Shown: one piece after another, positions 31,737 through 40,703 of the stretch
Position numbering within the stretch: position 1 is the first letter of the stretch
Layout: the number at the start of each line of letters is the position of its first letter
Assembly: GCA_023251155.1 (NCBI GenBank)
Contig: JAHEZH010000025.1
Span: forward strand, 1-48,510
Direction: 5' to 3'
DNA length: 48,510 nt
DNA from: Flammeovirgaceae bacterium
GTDB taxonomy: Bacteria > Bacteroidota > Bacteroidia > Cytophagales > Cyclobacteriaceae
Translations under genes and position numbers: made by a program
The notes under the pieces: model-generated
What the model saw: only the letters and a program-made list of their open reading frames with translations
Told to the model about the DNA's origin: nothing
The model's database searches: none

Positions 31737-34232
31737 TCAGGGAGAAGAAATGTCTTTGATAATTTTACTTTGCATGTATTTAAGATGATAGACCGTGATC
31801 TCGTCTTTCGTTCTGGAAGCAGCCTTACCTAATTTCTGATGAATTTCTTCCAGCTTCTGTTTGACGATCGGCCCCACATCGCGCGTGTCCCTGCCGGAAG
31901 GTGCACCGGCCAGTTCCATCAGCTTGTCGATATAGGAGCGTTGCAGGTTGCGTCTGTAAACGTCTATGGGCAGGTGGTTGCCCAACTCTGTCCACATGGC
32001 TTCATCCAGCGCATGAAAGTAAGCGAGCAAGGAATAGGTTTTGCGGCCATACATGGCTTCGGCACTGGCTATTTTACTTAATGTATTACTACTCAGCATT
32101 CGGTTTAATACCGCGTCCTGTGAGCGGCCAATGATTTGTGTTGACGACTGGCCCGTGCGTGCAAGCACAGCGGAATCCAATAACCAAACGGGGGTGGTGA
32201 AGACATGACGCTTCAGGAAATCCATGGCTTCCTTTTGTCGTTCGGCAGGTACCGGTTCATAGACCGGGCCTGCTTGTTCTGCCGTCTTGCTGGTTTCGTA
32301 CATGCCGCCAAAATTGCTCAGCACATGATCAAGGTAATAGTCATACTGACTGATGACACCCGAATACAGGGTGGAAAGGTTTTTATAATTCTCATTGCGC
32401 TCAAACGTCCAGTGGAGCAAGCGTGGAACCACACGTTGCAGGTTGCGTATACCATACTCTCCGGCCAGCATGGCATGATCACCCAGGTCTTCGGTCTGTA
32501 CCCGCGGATCATCGGTTGAAAATTCAGATGCAAACCATAGCCGTCTGTTCTTCATCTTCTCGATGATGGTGGTGCTGAGAAACGGGATTTCCGTTTCCGG
32601 TGATGAAATATCAGGAAGCACACGGTATCCGTATTCAATGGCCCAGTAATCGTAATCTCCAATGCGATTGATTAATCCCTCTTCACCCACGCTGTCCTGT
32701 GGTTGTGCTACATAGTTGAACCGCGCATAGTCCATGATGGAAGGAGCAAGCCCGTTTTGTTTAAGCCATTCGCGGTCGCGTAGTTTTTCTACGGGCACTG
32801 TGGAACTTGATCCGAAATTATGGGTGAGCCCGAGTGAATGCCCCACCTCATGGGCCGCTACGGACCGTATCAGTTTTCCCATCAGGTCATCATCAAATTT
32901 CATCTTCTGTGCACGTACATCACTGGGTCCGCATTGAATCATGTACCAGTCATGCAGTATCGACATCAGGTTGTGATACCAGTTGATGTGGCTTTCCAGT
33001 ATTTCACCACTGCGTGGGTCGGTGATGATCGGCCCGGCTGCATTCGCGAAGGAGGAAGGCTTATATACAATGGCCGAGTGTCTCGAATCTTCGAGACTCC
33101 AGTTGGGCTCGTCTTTCGGATCGGGAGCTTCTTTGGCAAGGATGGCATTTTTAAATCCGGCGTTCTCAAATGCTTTTTGCCAGTCCATCACCCCTTGTAT
33201 GAGATAAGGAACCCAGTTCTTTGGTGTAGCCGGATCGATGTAATACACAATTGGTTTTTGCGGCTCTACCGCTTCACCCCGCTTGTATCTTTCAAGATCT
33301 TCCGGTTTAGGTTCCAGCCGCCAGCGCTTGATGTAGTTCACTACTTTTACCCCTTGCGGATTGGTATTGTAGTCGGTATAGCGCTCCGTAAAATATCCTA
33401 CTCTGCGATCCGCAAAACGCTTTCGCATCGGCTTTTTCGGGAGTAATACAAAGGAGGTGTTGATTTCCAACGTGAAGCTGGTGTAATTCACTGTTTCCGA
33501 ATACGTTTTTATCGTACGTATCTCCAGGTTCAGCGGAAACGAGTTGATGTCTTTGATGTACGAGGTGTTTGTCATCAGGCTTCCTACCTTCATTACCTTA
33601 CGGGATGCAGAACTGAAGAAGAGAATGTCATTATCCCCGTTGATGTAATCCGTTACCTCCACCACACTTCCCTTCTTTGCCTGATTGTATGCACCGATAC
33701 CAAATGCGGCCACCAGCGGCTGAAGGTTAGAGCGTACCACCGCATTGAACATGGCCGTTGTGCTGTCACCCGCATTTTCTTCATAGGTGATGCGTCTTAG
33801 AAATAATTTATGACCCGGCCCTTTTTCAAAGCGGACCAGCGTACTGTTGATCTGATCACCGGCATAGCCGGTATACTCGGGCCGGATGCCGGCTGCGCCT
33901 TGTGCAATCCGGCTCACCACCAGTATATCACGACCTAATAAACTATCCGGAATCTCGAAGTAATATTTGTCATCGATTTTATGTGCCGTAAACAAACCTT
34001 TGCGTGTGATGGCCGAGCGGATGAGATTATTATAATTGCGCGGAGCCGAGAGTTGAGTATTACCGGCAGGCACAGAAGAAGGGGTCTCTTTTACGGAATC
34101 TCTTTTCACCGTATCAGCTACCATTTTGGCAACGGGCAACGGAGCTACTTTGAGTGTGTCTTTATGCTGCGATAGCGATGGTGCAATGAAGGTGATGCTA
34201 AAAAAGAGGATCAGAATCATTCGCCTATTCAT
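31737..34232 (-). CDS. Secreted zinc metalloprotease (DUF5117/DUF5118 type)
   Basis: An 831-residue exported protease. A signal peptide (MILILFFSITFIAPSLS) is followed by a Pro/Thr-rich stretch and a DUF5118-like segment (RSAITRKGLFTAHKIDDKYYFEIPDSLLGRDILVVSRIAQ). The DUF5117-like part includes SFPLNLEIRTIKTYSE. The catalytic region has the extended zinc motif AAHEVGHSLGLTHNF near 457-471 (HEXXHXXGXXH, two His and the third ligand) with the Met-turn candidate SIMDYARFNYV downstream. The C-terminal 250 residues form the helical domain usual in this group. Such proteins are widespread in Bacteroidota and are thought to be periplasmic or secreted; substrates are unknown. Confidence 0.93.
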   Translation of the reverse strand: MNRRMILILFFSITFIAPSLSQHKDTLKVAPLPVAKMVADTVKRDSVKETPSSVPAGNTQLSAPRNYNNLIRSAITRKGLFTAHKIDDKYYFEIPDSLLGRDILVVSRIAQGAAGIRPEYTGYAGDQINSTLVRFEKGPGHKLFLRRITYEENAGDSTTAMFNAVVRSNLQPLVAAFGIGAYNQAKKGSVVEVTDYINGDNDILFFSSASRKVMKVGSLMTNTSYIKDINSFPLNLEIRTIKTYSETVNYTSFTLEINTSFVLLPKKPMRKRFADRRVGYFTERYTDYNTNPQGVKVVNYIKRWRLEPKPEDLERYKRGEAVEPQKPIVYYIDPATPKNWVPYLIQGVMDWQKAFENAGFKNAILAKEAPDPKDEPNWSLEDSRHSAIVYKPSSFANAAGPIITDPRSGEILESHINWYHNLMSILHDWYMIQCGPSDVRAQKMKFDDDLMGKLIRSVAAHEVGHSLGLTHNFGSSSTVPVEKLRDREWLKQNGLAPSIMDYARFNYVAQPQDSVGEEGLINRIGDYDYWAIEYGYRVLPDISSPETEIPFLSTTIIEKMKNRRLWFASEFSTDDPRVQTEDLGDHAMLAGEYGIRNLQRVVPRLLHWTFERNENYKNLSTLYSGVISQYDYYLDHVLSNFGGMYETSKTAEQAGPVYEPVPAERQKEAMDFLKRHVFTTPVWLLDSAVLARTGQSSTQIIGRSQDAVLNRMLSSNTLSKIASAEAMYGRKTYSLLAYFHALDEAMWTELGNHLPIDVYRRNLQRSYIDKLMELAGAPSGRDTRDVGPIVKQKLEEIHQKLGKAASRTKDEITVYHLKYMQSKIIKDISSP

Positions 34233-34464
34233 CGTGATAAAGGTTACTTGCTTGCTTTATTCATTAACACTTACTGAACGCAGGTACTAGTTACTGAATA
34301 ATGTTCATCATGGATGACAATGGCCTACTCATTGTCGGTGATGTAACGATTTTCAAGGTTGTACCGTATCCGAAAATGCGCTAAAAAATGTGGCCAGCAA
34401 TTCTTCCTGTCCTGATATGGGTGAACTTTTCGGAGTTGTTTTTCGTACTTGAACAGGGTATCAA

Positions 34465-34472
34465 TATATTTG
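34465..34472 (+). promoter_or_regulatory. -7 box of the ArsR-type regulator gene
   Basis: TATATTTG matches the Bacteroidota TAnnTTTG element 19 bp before the ATG at 34491. No good TTG partner is found at the usual distance, so the promoter may be weak. Confidence 0.4.
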
Positions 34473-34490
34473 CATCCATCGATTAACACC

Positions 34491-34775
34491 ATGGCACTCA
34501 GCTTAAAACAAATTGAAAAAATTTCCAAAGCATTAGGCGATGCCAACCGGTTACGTATTCTGCAACACATCACCAAAAAAGGAGGATGCGGGCAATGCTC
34601 CGATATTCAGGATATCATTGAATTAACGCAGCCTTCCATTAGCCATCATATCAAGATCCTGCTGGAGTCTGGTCTGATTGAGCAGGAAAAGGAGGGCAGG
34701 CATCATAAATACAACCTCAATGAGCAGCTGGTCAAAGAATACACTACGGCCATCAACCACTTCAAACCGGCTTAA
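34491..34775 (+). CDS. ArsR-family winged-helix repressor
   Basis: A 94-residue DNA-binding protein with the ArsR fold: ISKALGDANRLRILQHI in helix 2-3, the recognition helix-turn-helix LTQPSISHHIKILLESGLI and the wing EQEKEGRHHKYNLNE. Two cysteines in KKGGCGQCSDIQD stand before the recognition helix, near the place where metal- or thiol-sensing members carry ligands, so a thiol or metal signal is possible. I use ATG 34491 (MALSLKQIEKI); the in-frame ATG at 34449 adds 14 residues outside the fold. Downstream lie an old yellow enzyme and a DoxX gene, with two copies of a 12-bp palindromic sequence in between, so the regulator probably controls them. Confidence 0.9.
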   Translation: MALSLKQIEKISKALGDANRLRILQHITKKGGCGQCSDIQDIIELTQPSISHHIKILLESGLIEQEKEGRHHKYNLNEQLVKEYTTAINHFKPA

Positions 34776-34825
34776 AATCCTATTTCATACCCCACATTCT
34801 GCCCTTTTGAAAAACAGATTGAAAA

Positions 34826-34837
34826 ATTTAAATGTAT
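34826..34837 (+). promoter_or_regulatory. Operator-like copy 1 (ATTTAAATGTAT)
   Basis: ATTTAAATGTAT is repeated exactly at 34922-34933. Its core ATTTAAAT is palindromic. It lies 50 bp after the ArsR-type gene. Confidence 0.5.
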
Positions 34838-34919
34838 TTATGAACTAATTGGAGGCGATTTGAATTTGTAATAACGGAAGGACTGGAAAGCCTTCTTTTT
34901 TTGAACTTAATACATCGAA

Positions 34920-34933
34920 ACATTTAAATGTAT
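34920..34933 (+). promoter_or_regulatory. Operator-like copy 2, perfect palindrome ACATTTAAATGT
   Basis: The 12-bp palindrome ACATTTAAATGT lies about 25 bp before the oxidoreductase start, where a repressor would block transcription. Same 12-mer as copy 1, 96 bp apart. Confidence 0.6.
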
Positions 34934-34956
34934 CTTATTTATTAATAACCGCTGTT

Positions 34957-36057
34957 ATGTCAACTACTACGTTTTCACCTTATACCCTGGGCAAAGCCAC
35001 GTTGGCAAACCGGATTGCCATGGCTCCCATGACCCGCACACGGGCCATCCATAATCTCCCTAACGATCTGATGGCGAAGTATTATGAACAACGGGCTTCT
35101 GCCGGACTCATCATCTCTGAAGGGATATCTCCTTCACCCGATGGATTGGGCTATGCCCGTATGCCCGGTCTTTTCACCACCGAGCAGATAGCCGGATGGA
35201 AGAAAGTGACCGATGCCGTTCATGCCAAAGGAGGAACGATCTTCGCCCAGTTGATGCACGCAGGCCGTATTGGTCATGTACACAACTTACCCAGGCATGC
35301 GCGTCTGGTAGCCCCCTCCGCAGTAACAGCACCTGGCCAGATGTGGACCGATGCAGCAGGAATGCAGGATCATTCTACGCCTCATGCGTTGAGCCATGAA
35401 GAGGTGAAGATCGTCAAGAGTGAATTTGTGCAGGCAGCACTGAACGCATTAGCCGCAGGTTTTGATGGCGTAGAACTTCATAGTGCCAATGGCTATTTGC
35501 TCGAACAATTTTTATCACCCCACGCCAACCAGCGTACCGATGAATATGGCGGCAGCCTGGAAAACCGGGCCCGGTTTGTACTGGAAGTAGCCAGAGAAGT
35601 GAGTACTGCCATCGGAAAAGATCGGACCGGTATTCGTCTTTCTCCTTACGGAATATATAATGACATGCCTCATTATGCCGAGATCGATGCCGCATATACC
35701 TATATCGCACACGAACTGAACACAATTGGATTAGCGTACATTCATTTGGTAGATCATAGCTCCGGTGGTGCACCGGAAGTTCCGCTCGCTATCAAAAAAG
35801 CCATTCGTGAGCAATTCAAAAATACCTTGATTCTTTCCGGTGGTTATGATCTGAACAGGGCAGAAGCCGAAGTGTCGTCCGGGTTTGCTGACCTGGTTGC
35901 TTTCGGAAAACCCTTCATCAATAATCCTGACCTGGTTGAACGGTTGAAGCATCGTCTTCCCCTCAATCCGGTTCTCGATGCGAGCACCTTCTACAGTGCC
36001 GGTGAAAAGGGATATACGGATTACCCGGTGTATTCCGAAGTCAGTGCTTTAGTGTAA
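34957..36057 (+). CDS. Old yellow enzyme-type alkene reductase
   Basis: FMN-dependent NAD(P)H:flavin oxidoreductase of 366 residues, related to NemA and OPR enzymes, reducing activated C=C bonds such as those in quinones, enals or nitro compounds. The TIM barrel shows the FMN motifs: IAMAPMTRTRA near 21-31, the active-site region GLIISEGISPSPDGLGY near 51-67, IFAQLMHAGRIGH near 95-107, the substrate-binding pair in FDGVELHSANGYLLEQFLSP (His and Asn) near 170-190, RTDEYGGSLENRARF near 194-208, and the phosphate-binding SGGYD and GKPFINNPDLV near the end. It sits between the operator-like palindrome and the DoxX gene, as part of an electrophile-response locus under the ArsR protein. Confidence 0.95.
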   Translation: MSTTTFSPYTLGKATLANRIAMAPMTRTRAIHNLPNDLMAKYYEQRASAGLIISEGISPSPDGLGYARMPGLFTTEQIAGWKKVTDAVHAKGGTIFAQLMHAGRIGHVHNLPRHARLVAPSAVTAPGQMWTDAAGMQDHSTPHALSHEEVKIVKSEFVQAALNALAAGFDGVELHSANGYLLEQFLSPHANQRTDEYGGSLENRARFVLEVAREVSTAIGKDRTGIRLSPYGIYNDMPHYAEIDAAYTYIAHELNTIGLAYIHLVDHSSGGAPEVPLAIKKAIREQFKNTLILSGGYDLNRAEAEVSSGFADLVAFGKPFINNPDLVERLKHRLPLNPVLDASTFYSAGEKGYTDYPVYSEVSALV

Positions 36058-36079
36058 TTACATTCCTACCAATACAATT

Positions 36080-36490
36080 ATGTCAACAAAAACAAAATCA
36101 ATCATTACTACCGTAGCACGGGTGCTGCTGGGACTTATCTATTTCATCTTCGGATTGAATTTCTTCTTTAACTTCATTCCTCCTCAGCCTCCGCTGGAAG
36201 GAGCTGCCGCAGCGTACACCGGTGGCTTGTTTCAGGCCGGTTATTTCTTTCCCTTGCTCAAAGGAATTGAGGTGGTAGCGGGAGTGTTGTTACTGGCTGG
36301 TTTTTTTGTGCCCCTGAGTATTGCGGTACTGGCACCGATCAGTCTTCATATATTTTTATTTCACCTCCTGCTTGCACCGGCAGGAGCACCGATCGGTAGT
36401 GTGATTCTCTTATTGAACCTCTTCCTGGCATGGGCTTACCAGGCCAACTTCAAGCCGCTGTTTCAAAGTAAGGCAGGAGTGTCGCTGTAA
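36080..36490 (+). CDS. DoxX-family membrane protein
   Basis: The 136-residue protein has four hydrophobic helices (residues about 10-30, 53-75, 80-100 and 105-125) with the typical LLGLIYFIFGLNFFFNF start and KGIEVVAGVLLLAGFFVPLSIA in the middle. DoxX proteins are small membrane subunits or redox partners of unclear chemistry. It is 22 bp behind the alkene reductase and shares its terminator, so it belongs to the same stress operon. Confidence 0.9.
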   Translation: MSTKTKSIITTVARVLLGLIYFIFGLNFFFNFIPPQPPLEGAAAAYTGGLFQAGYFFPLLKGIEVVAGVLLLAGFFVPLSIAVLAPISLHIFLFHLLLAPAGAPIGSVILLLNLFLAWAYQANFKPLFQSKAGVSL

Positions 36491-36534
36491 TGCTGAATAT
36501 AGTGAAGGGAGTAATCTAGTTATGGGTTTACGTT

Positions 36535-36575
36535 GAAGGGTTTGCTGCCGCAAGGTGGTAAACCCTTTCTTTTTG
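36535..36575 (+). terminator. Intrinsic terminator of the reductase-DoxX operon
   Basis: Arms AAGGGTTT (36536-36543) and AAACCCTT (36560-36567) are followed by TCTTTTT. It is 45 bp after the DoxX stop. The rest of the gap to the photolyase gene (to 36720) shows nothing. Confidence 0.8.
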
Positions 36576-36720
36576 AACGAGGTCATTTACGTTTAATGGC
36601 TCATCTTCATCCTATGTTGACGAAGAGAAGATGTAAACACCGGCCTCCAATTAAAAAGATGAAATCCAAACGACAATGTGACCACAAAGGGAGCCCGCAG
36701 TAAAGATGACGCTCATCCGT

Positions 36721-38043
36721 TTATTCACTCAGCGCTTCCTTGTATACTTTCAGCACCCTCTCCCTCGCCATTTTATGATCCACTATCGGTTTTGGGTATT
36801 CTTTGGTGTTTAATTCCGGTACCCATTTTTTGATGTACTTCAGTTCGGGATCAAACTTTTGGGTTTGCAACTCCGGATTGAATACACGGAAATAGGGAGC
36901 GGCATCACAGCCCGATCCTGCTGCCCATTGCCATCCGCCATTGTTGGCCCCCAGGTCATAGTCGAGCAGCTTTTTAGCGAAATACGCTTCGCCCCAGCGC
37001 CAGTCGATGAGTAAATGTTTGGTGAGGAAGCTGGCGACGATCATGCGCACACGGTTATGCATAAAGCCGGTTGTATTCAATTCGCGCATGCCTGCATCTA
37101 CAATGGGGTAGCCTGTTTTGCCATGGCACCACTTCTCAAATTCGTTCGTGTTGTTTCTCCACTGAATACGATCGTAGGCAGGCTTGAAAGCATGCCCGAC
37201 TACGTGGGGAAAGTGCCAGAGAATCATCTGGTAGAAATCGCGCCAGATCAGCTCATTGAGCCATACTTCATTTTTCTTCAGGGCTACCTGCACCAGCTTG
37301 CGGATACTTACCGTACCGAAGCGAAGATGTAAACTTAAATGCGTAGTGCCATGGATGGCAGGATAATCACGGGTCTCATCATAGTGCGCGATGAGTGCTT
37401 GTTTTATCACACGCTCGGGAAAAGTAATTTCTCCTTTCTCAAATCCAATCTGCTTGAGCGTGGGGAACGGGAGAGGATCACATTGCTTCCAGTTTTTAAA
37501 ATACGTTTCAGTGGGGTAGCTCTTTACATAGAATGCATTGAGCTTCGCTTTCCATTTGCGACTGTAAGGTGTAAAAACAGTGTAAGGCTTACCATCGTCT
37601 TTCACCACTTCTTCCTTTTCGAAGAGCACATGATCTTTATATGTTTTGAATTCGCTTCCCTTTTTCTCCAGTAGGGCTTTTACTTTTTCATCACGCTGTA
37701 TGGCATACGGTTCAAAATCATGATTGGTATAAACGGCTTTTGGTGATAGGGTTTGGTAAATCTGAACCGGATCTCCGTGCAGTACAAGTAATGAACTTCC
37801 TGCTTTTTCCAGTTCCTCCTTCAGTGCCAGCAGTGATTCATGGATGAACTCTACGCGGCTGTCTTTTTTATCTTCCAGCGCATTCAGTATCTGTGTATCG
37901 AAAATAAACAGCGGTAGTACTTCTTTGTTTTCTTTCAGTGCCCGATACAGAGCAGCGTTGTCCTGCAGGCGCAAGTCGCGTCTGAGCCAGACCAGTGTGG
38001 TGTCTTTGGTTACGATGGAGGTCGCTTCCTGTAGTGTGATCAC
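36721..38043 (-). CDS. phrB: Class I DNA photolyase / cryptochrome family
   Basis: A 440-residue flavoprotein that repairs cyclobutane pyrimidine dimers with light. The N-terminal alpha/beta antenna domain begins VWLRRDLRLQDNAAL near 19-33. The FAD-binding helical domain has LNELIWRDFYQMILWHFP, the motif KTGYPIVDAGMRELNTTGFMHNRVRMIVASFLTKHL near 300-335 and WRWGEAYFAKKLLDYDLGANNGGWQWAAGSGCDAAPYFRVFNP near 340-380. The Trp residues of the electron-transfer chain appear in place. The sequence reads as a canonical CPD photolyase rather than a cryptochrome, but this is not decided by inspection alone. It stands alone on the - strand. Confidence 0.93.
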   Translation of the reverse strand: MITLQEATSIVTKDTTLVWLRRDLRLQDNAALYRALKENKEVLPLFIFDTQILNALEDKKDSRVEFIHESLLALKEELEKAGSSLLVLHGDPVQIYQTLSPKAVYTNHDFEPYAIQRDEKVKALLEKKGSEFKTYKDHVLFEKEEVVKDDGKPYTVFTPYSRKWKAKLNAFYVKSYPTETYFKNWKQCDPLPFPTLKQIGFEKGEITFPERVIKQALIAHYDETRDYPAIHGTTHLSLHLRFGTVSIRKLVQVALKKNEVWLNELIWRDFYQMILWHFPHVVGHAFKPAYDRIQWRNNTNEFEKWCHGKTGYPIVDAGMRELNTTGFMHNRVRMIVASFLTKHLLIDWRWGEAYFAKKLLDYDLGANNGGWQWAAGSGCDAAPYFRVFNPELQTQKFDPELKYIKKWVPELNTKEYPKPIVDHKMARERVLKVYKEALSE

Positions 38044-38180
38044 GATATAGTGGTTTTCATTTCAAAACAGCGTATGGAAATAATTGTTTTAAAATACCGG
38101 ATTAATCGTTGAGTAGCTAATACGGATCGGGTTCATCGATGGTGATGTGATGAAATACCAGTAGCGCTGTTTCAGGAATT

Positions 38181-40703
38181 TTAAAACGGATAACCGATCC
38201 CCACATTGAAAATCACCGGCTCTTTGTAATCATAATATCCCGTCTCTTTTGTGCCTTTGGCAAAGGGGTTAAAGAACTTGACTTTATCCAGCACAAAACG
38301 ACTTCCTTCCGGTTGTGCGGGGTCATACACTTTCATCCCCATGTCGAGGCGGAGCACGAGAAATGAGAAATCGAAGCGCAGCCCAAACCCTGTACCTACA
38401 CCCAGTTGCTTATAAAAATCTTTCGCATAGAATTTGGTATCACCACCCCATTCGGCCACATATTCACCCGGAGTGGGTTGAGGGGCCTGCTTGAATGACC
38501 ATACGTTACCCGCATCCAGGAAGATCGCACCGTTCACAAAACCAAACAGCTTATGTCTTACTTCGATGCTTCCCTCCAGCAGGATCTCTCCGGGTTTTTC
38601 AAACTGATAATCAAACAAACCGTCTTTAACAGGGTCCTTACTCAACACCGGAGGCTGTGATCCTACACCCAATCTTCTTGGCCGCCACGCACGCACCCCG
38701 TTACTTCCCCCGGCAAAGAAAAACTTCTCATAAGGAAGGGTTTTGTTATCACTATAGGAATAAGCAACACCGGTATTAATGCGATAAGCGATCACCGTGT
38801 TTTTACGGATGATTTCATTTCGGCGGATATCAAGACTTGCCCTTACGTATTTATAATATTGAAGTCCGCGCTTGGTTGCAATTGTAGGTTCGAAGAGGTT
38901 GAATAGCGTTCCTCCGGCTTCGATTGTTCCGCGAAGGTAAAGTGAACTTCGTTCCAGGTTACCGTAGTTGTTGGGGTTCCATTGCACCGAGAAAATGGTA
39001 CTGGTAACCAGGGATGGATTAAATGAATTGATCAGGTTGTTGCCTTGCTGAAGCTGTAGTGTATCCAGTTGCCCGCGAAAGACAGGATCTAACCTAGAGC
39101 GGATAATGTTCATGTTGACTGCCGTAAGCGAATACGATACGCGCTTTCGTTCCCACGAATAAATACCCGATACGTTTACAGCCGACCGTTGGTACTCCGG
39201 ACGGTTGGTATAAGTGTATCCGGATGAGAGTCGTGTCTTGGGATTATATTTCCCCCAGCGGTTGGTGGCTTGTCCGCTAAAGGGAATCAGAAACTGGGGG
39301 AAGATGATTGAGGCATTGCCGTTGATCTCTGTACTCTTATAAATGTTTTTCGTGCCCGTAGCCGATGCCACACCTTCAAAGCCAAAGCGTCCGTTCAGTT
39401 CAAAATTTTCCAACCCACGGAAGATGTTCCGTTTCTTTAAGTTGAGGGAGTAATAGGGGCCGGGAAATCCCTGTGTCACTGTTACCCCACCTTCGTGCGA
39501 CATGGAGTACCGGTCCAGCGGGCTGGCATAGACGTTGGCAATAAAGCGCCCCCCCGATGTGTCGTAGTTGATATTCACGAACTTGAAATTATCGAGATTG
39601 GCGAGCTGCTTCTGTGTGTTGAAGGTATTGGTGCGGCTATAGATGCTGTCTTTGGAAATGAAGATACGCTGATTTAAAATGCGTTCGCTGTAGTAGTCTT
39701 TGAAATAGCTGTACGTGATGTTATGATACGTTTTGGTGATCCGCTTTCGGTTCGATTTCAGGTCCGCATCGGGTACCATCAGCACCGAGTCGACACGAAA
39801 TACTTTATGATGATCTCTTCGGGCGGGGTTTTCGATGGAGAGCAATACACCCACCTTGTGCGGAATGCCGTACAGTGATGTGTCAACATCGAAATCCACG
39901 TACTGCCGGCTGAAGTCATAATAGCCATTGTCTTTGAGAAGCAAATCGATGCGTTCGCGCTCCTGCGAAATCTTGTCCTGATCGTACTGATCTCCTTTCT
40001 TAATCTTGCTTTCGGCTTTGTGTTTGTTTAATACGTGCGCCACAGCGGTATCGGGGATGTCCAGAAACACAGAATCGATGATGTACGGTGCATTCGGAGT
40101 GACGATGTACGTGACACTTACCCGTCTCCGGTATTCGGCCAGCCGGGTAGTAGTGCGTCCCAGAAAGTATCCTTTGTTAAAAAGATAGCTGTTCATCTTT
40201 GATACAGTGGCGCTCACCTGTGCCGTATCAAAAACGGAAACCGGCTCACCCCATTGCATGGCCATGTTTCCATTCTCGATTTTATTGTTGAAGGCATTTA
40301 CTTTCTCCTGCTTGCGAAACTGGAGTGCCGATATCCGTTTTGTGTTCTCCTTTGCGGCCGCTATCTTTTTGTCGAACTTCCTGGCCACCTTATCGCGGCC
40401 CATGATCAGCCGGGCTTTGCTTCTGAACAGGAGGTGCCTGGAAGAGTCGTTGAAGTTCTTCTTTCCCCAGGAGTGCAGTCCTACCAGGTAATTGAACGGT
40501 AAGAAGAGTATCCTGCGATTGGCTTCCTGTGTATATAGATTCGATAAATTGGTAGAAGAAATCTCTTTAGGTGCTTTTACCGATTGGCGATAAAGTAGTT
40601 TTTGATTTCCTTTGAGATAACGTGCGCCGACACAGCCTGATAATACGGGCAGAAGGCAGACACAGTATACCCAACACACTCTCTTTCGAAAGCTACCTTT
40701 CAT
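38181..40703 (-). CDS. OMP85/TamA-like outer-membrane protein, lipoprotein form
   Basis: The 840-residue protein is a BamA/TamA-type surface antigen. From ATG 40703 it starts with a lipoprotein signal, RVCWVYCVCLLPVLSGC, with the lipobox Cys near residue 24. Periplasmic POTRA-like segments lie at about 160-430 (for instance YIIDSVFLDIPDTAVAHVL). The C-terminal half is a beta-barrel rich in aromatic residues (FELNGRFGFEGVASATGT, GVRAWRPRRLGVGSQPP, FGLRFDFSFLVLRLDMGMKVYDP) and ends in NVGIGYPF. The GVRAW-type motif is where BamA has its VRGF/Y lid. Lipidated two-domain OMP85 proteins are typical of Bacteroidota. The ATG overlaps head to head with the rRNA methyltransferase start by two bases; an in-frame ATG at 40793 would add 30 residues before the signal and is unlikely. 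Confidence 0.9.
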   Translation of the reverse strand: MKGSFRKRVCWVYCVCLLPVLSGCVGARYLKGNQKLLYRQSVKAPKEISSTNLSNLYTQEANRRILFLPFNYLVGLHSWGKKNFNDSSRHLLFRSKARLIMGRDKVARKFDKKIAAAKENTKRISALQFRKQEKVNAFNNKIENGNMAMQWGEPVSVFDTAQVSATVSKMNSYLFNKGYFLGRTTTRLAEYRRRVSVTYIVTPNAPYIIDSVFLDIPDTAVAHVLNKHKAESKIKKGDQYDQDKISQERERIDLLLKDNGYYDFSRQYVDFDVDTSLYGIPHKVGVLLSIENPARRDHHKVFRVDSVLMVPDADLKSNRKRITKTYHNITYSYFKDYYSERILNQRIFISKDSIYSRTNTFNTQKQLANLDNFKFVNINYDTSGGRFIANVYASPLDRYSMSHEGGVTVTQGFPGPYYSLNLKKRNIFRGLENFELNGRFGFEGVASATGTKNIYKSTEINGNASIIFPQFLIPFSGQATNRWGKYNPKTRLSSGYTYTNRPEYQRSAVNVSGIYSWERKRVSYSLTAVNMNIIRSRLDPVFRGQLDTLQLQQGNNLINSFNPSLVTSTIFSVQWNPNNYGNLERSSLYLRGTIEAGGTLFNLFEPTIATKRGLQYYKYVRASLDIRRNEIIRKNTVIAYRINTGVAYSYSDNKTLPYEKFFFAGGSNGVRAWRPRRLGVGSQPPVLSKDPVKDGLFDYQFEKPGEILLEGSIEVRHKLFGFVNGAIFLDAGNVWSFKQAPQPTPGEYVAEWGGDTKFYAKDFYKQLGVGTGFGLRFDFSFLVLRLDMGMKVYDPAQPEGSRFVLDKVKFFNPFAKGTKETGYYDYKEPVIFNVGIGYPF

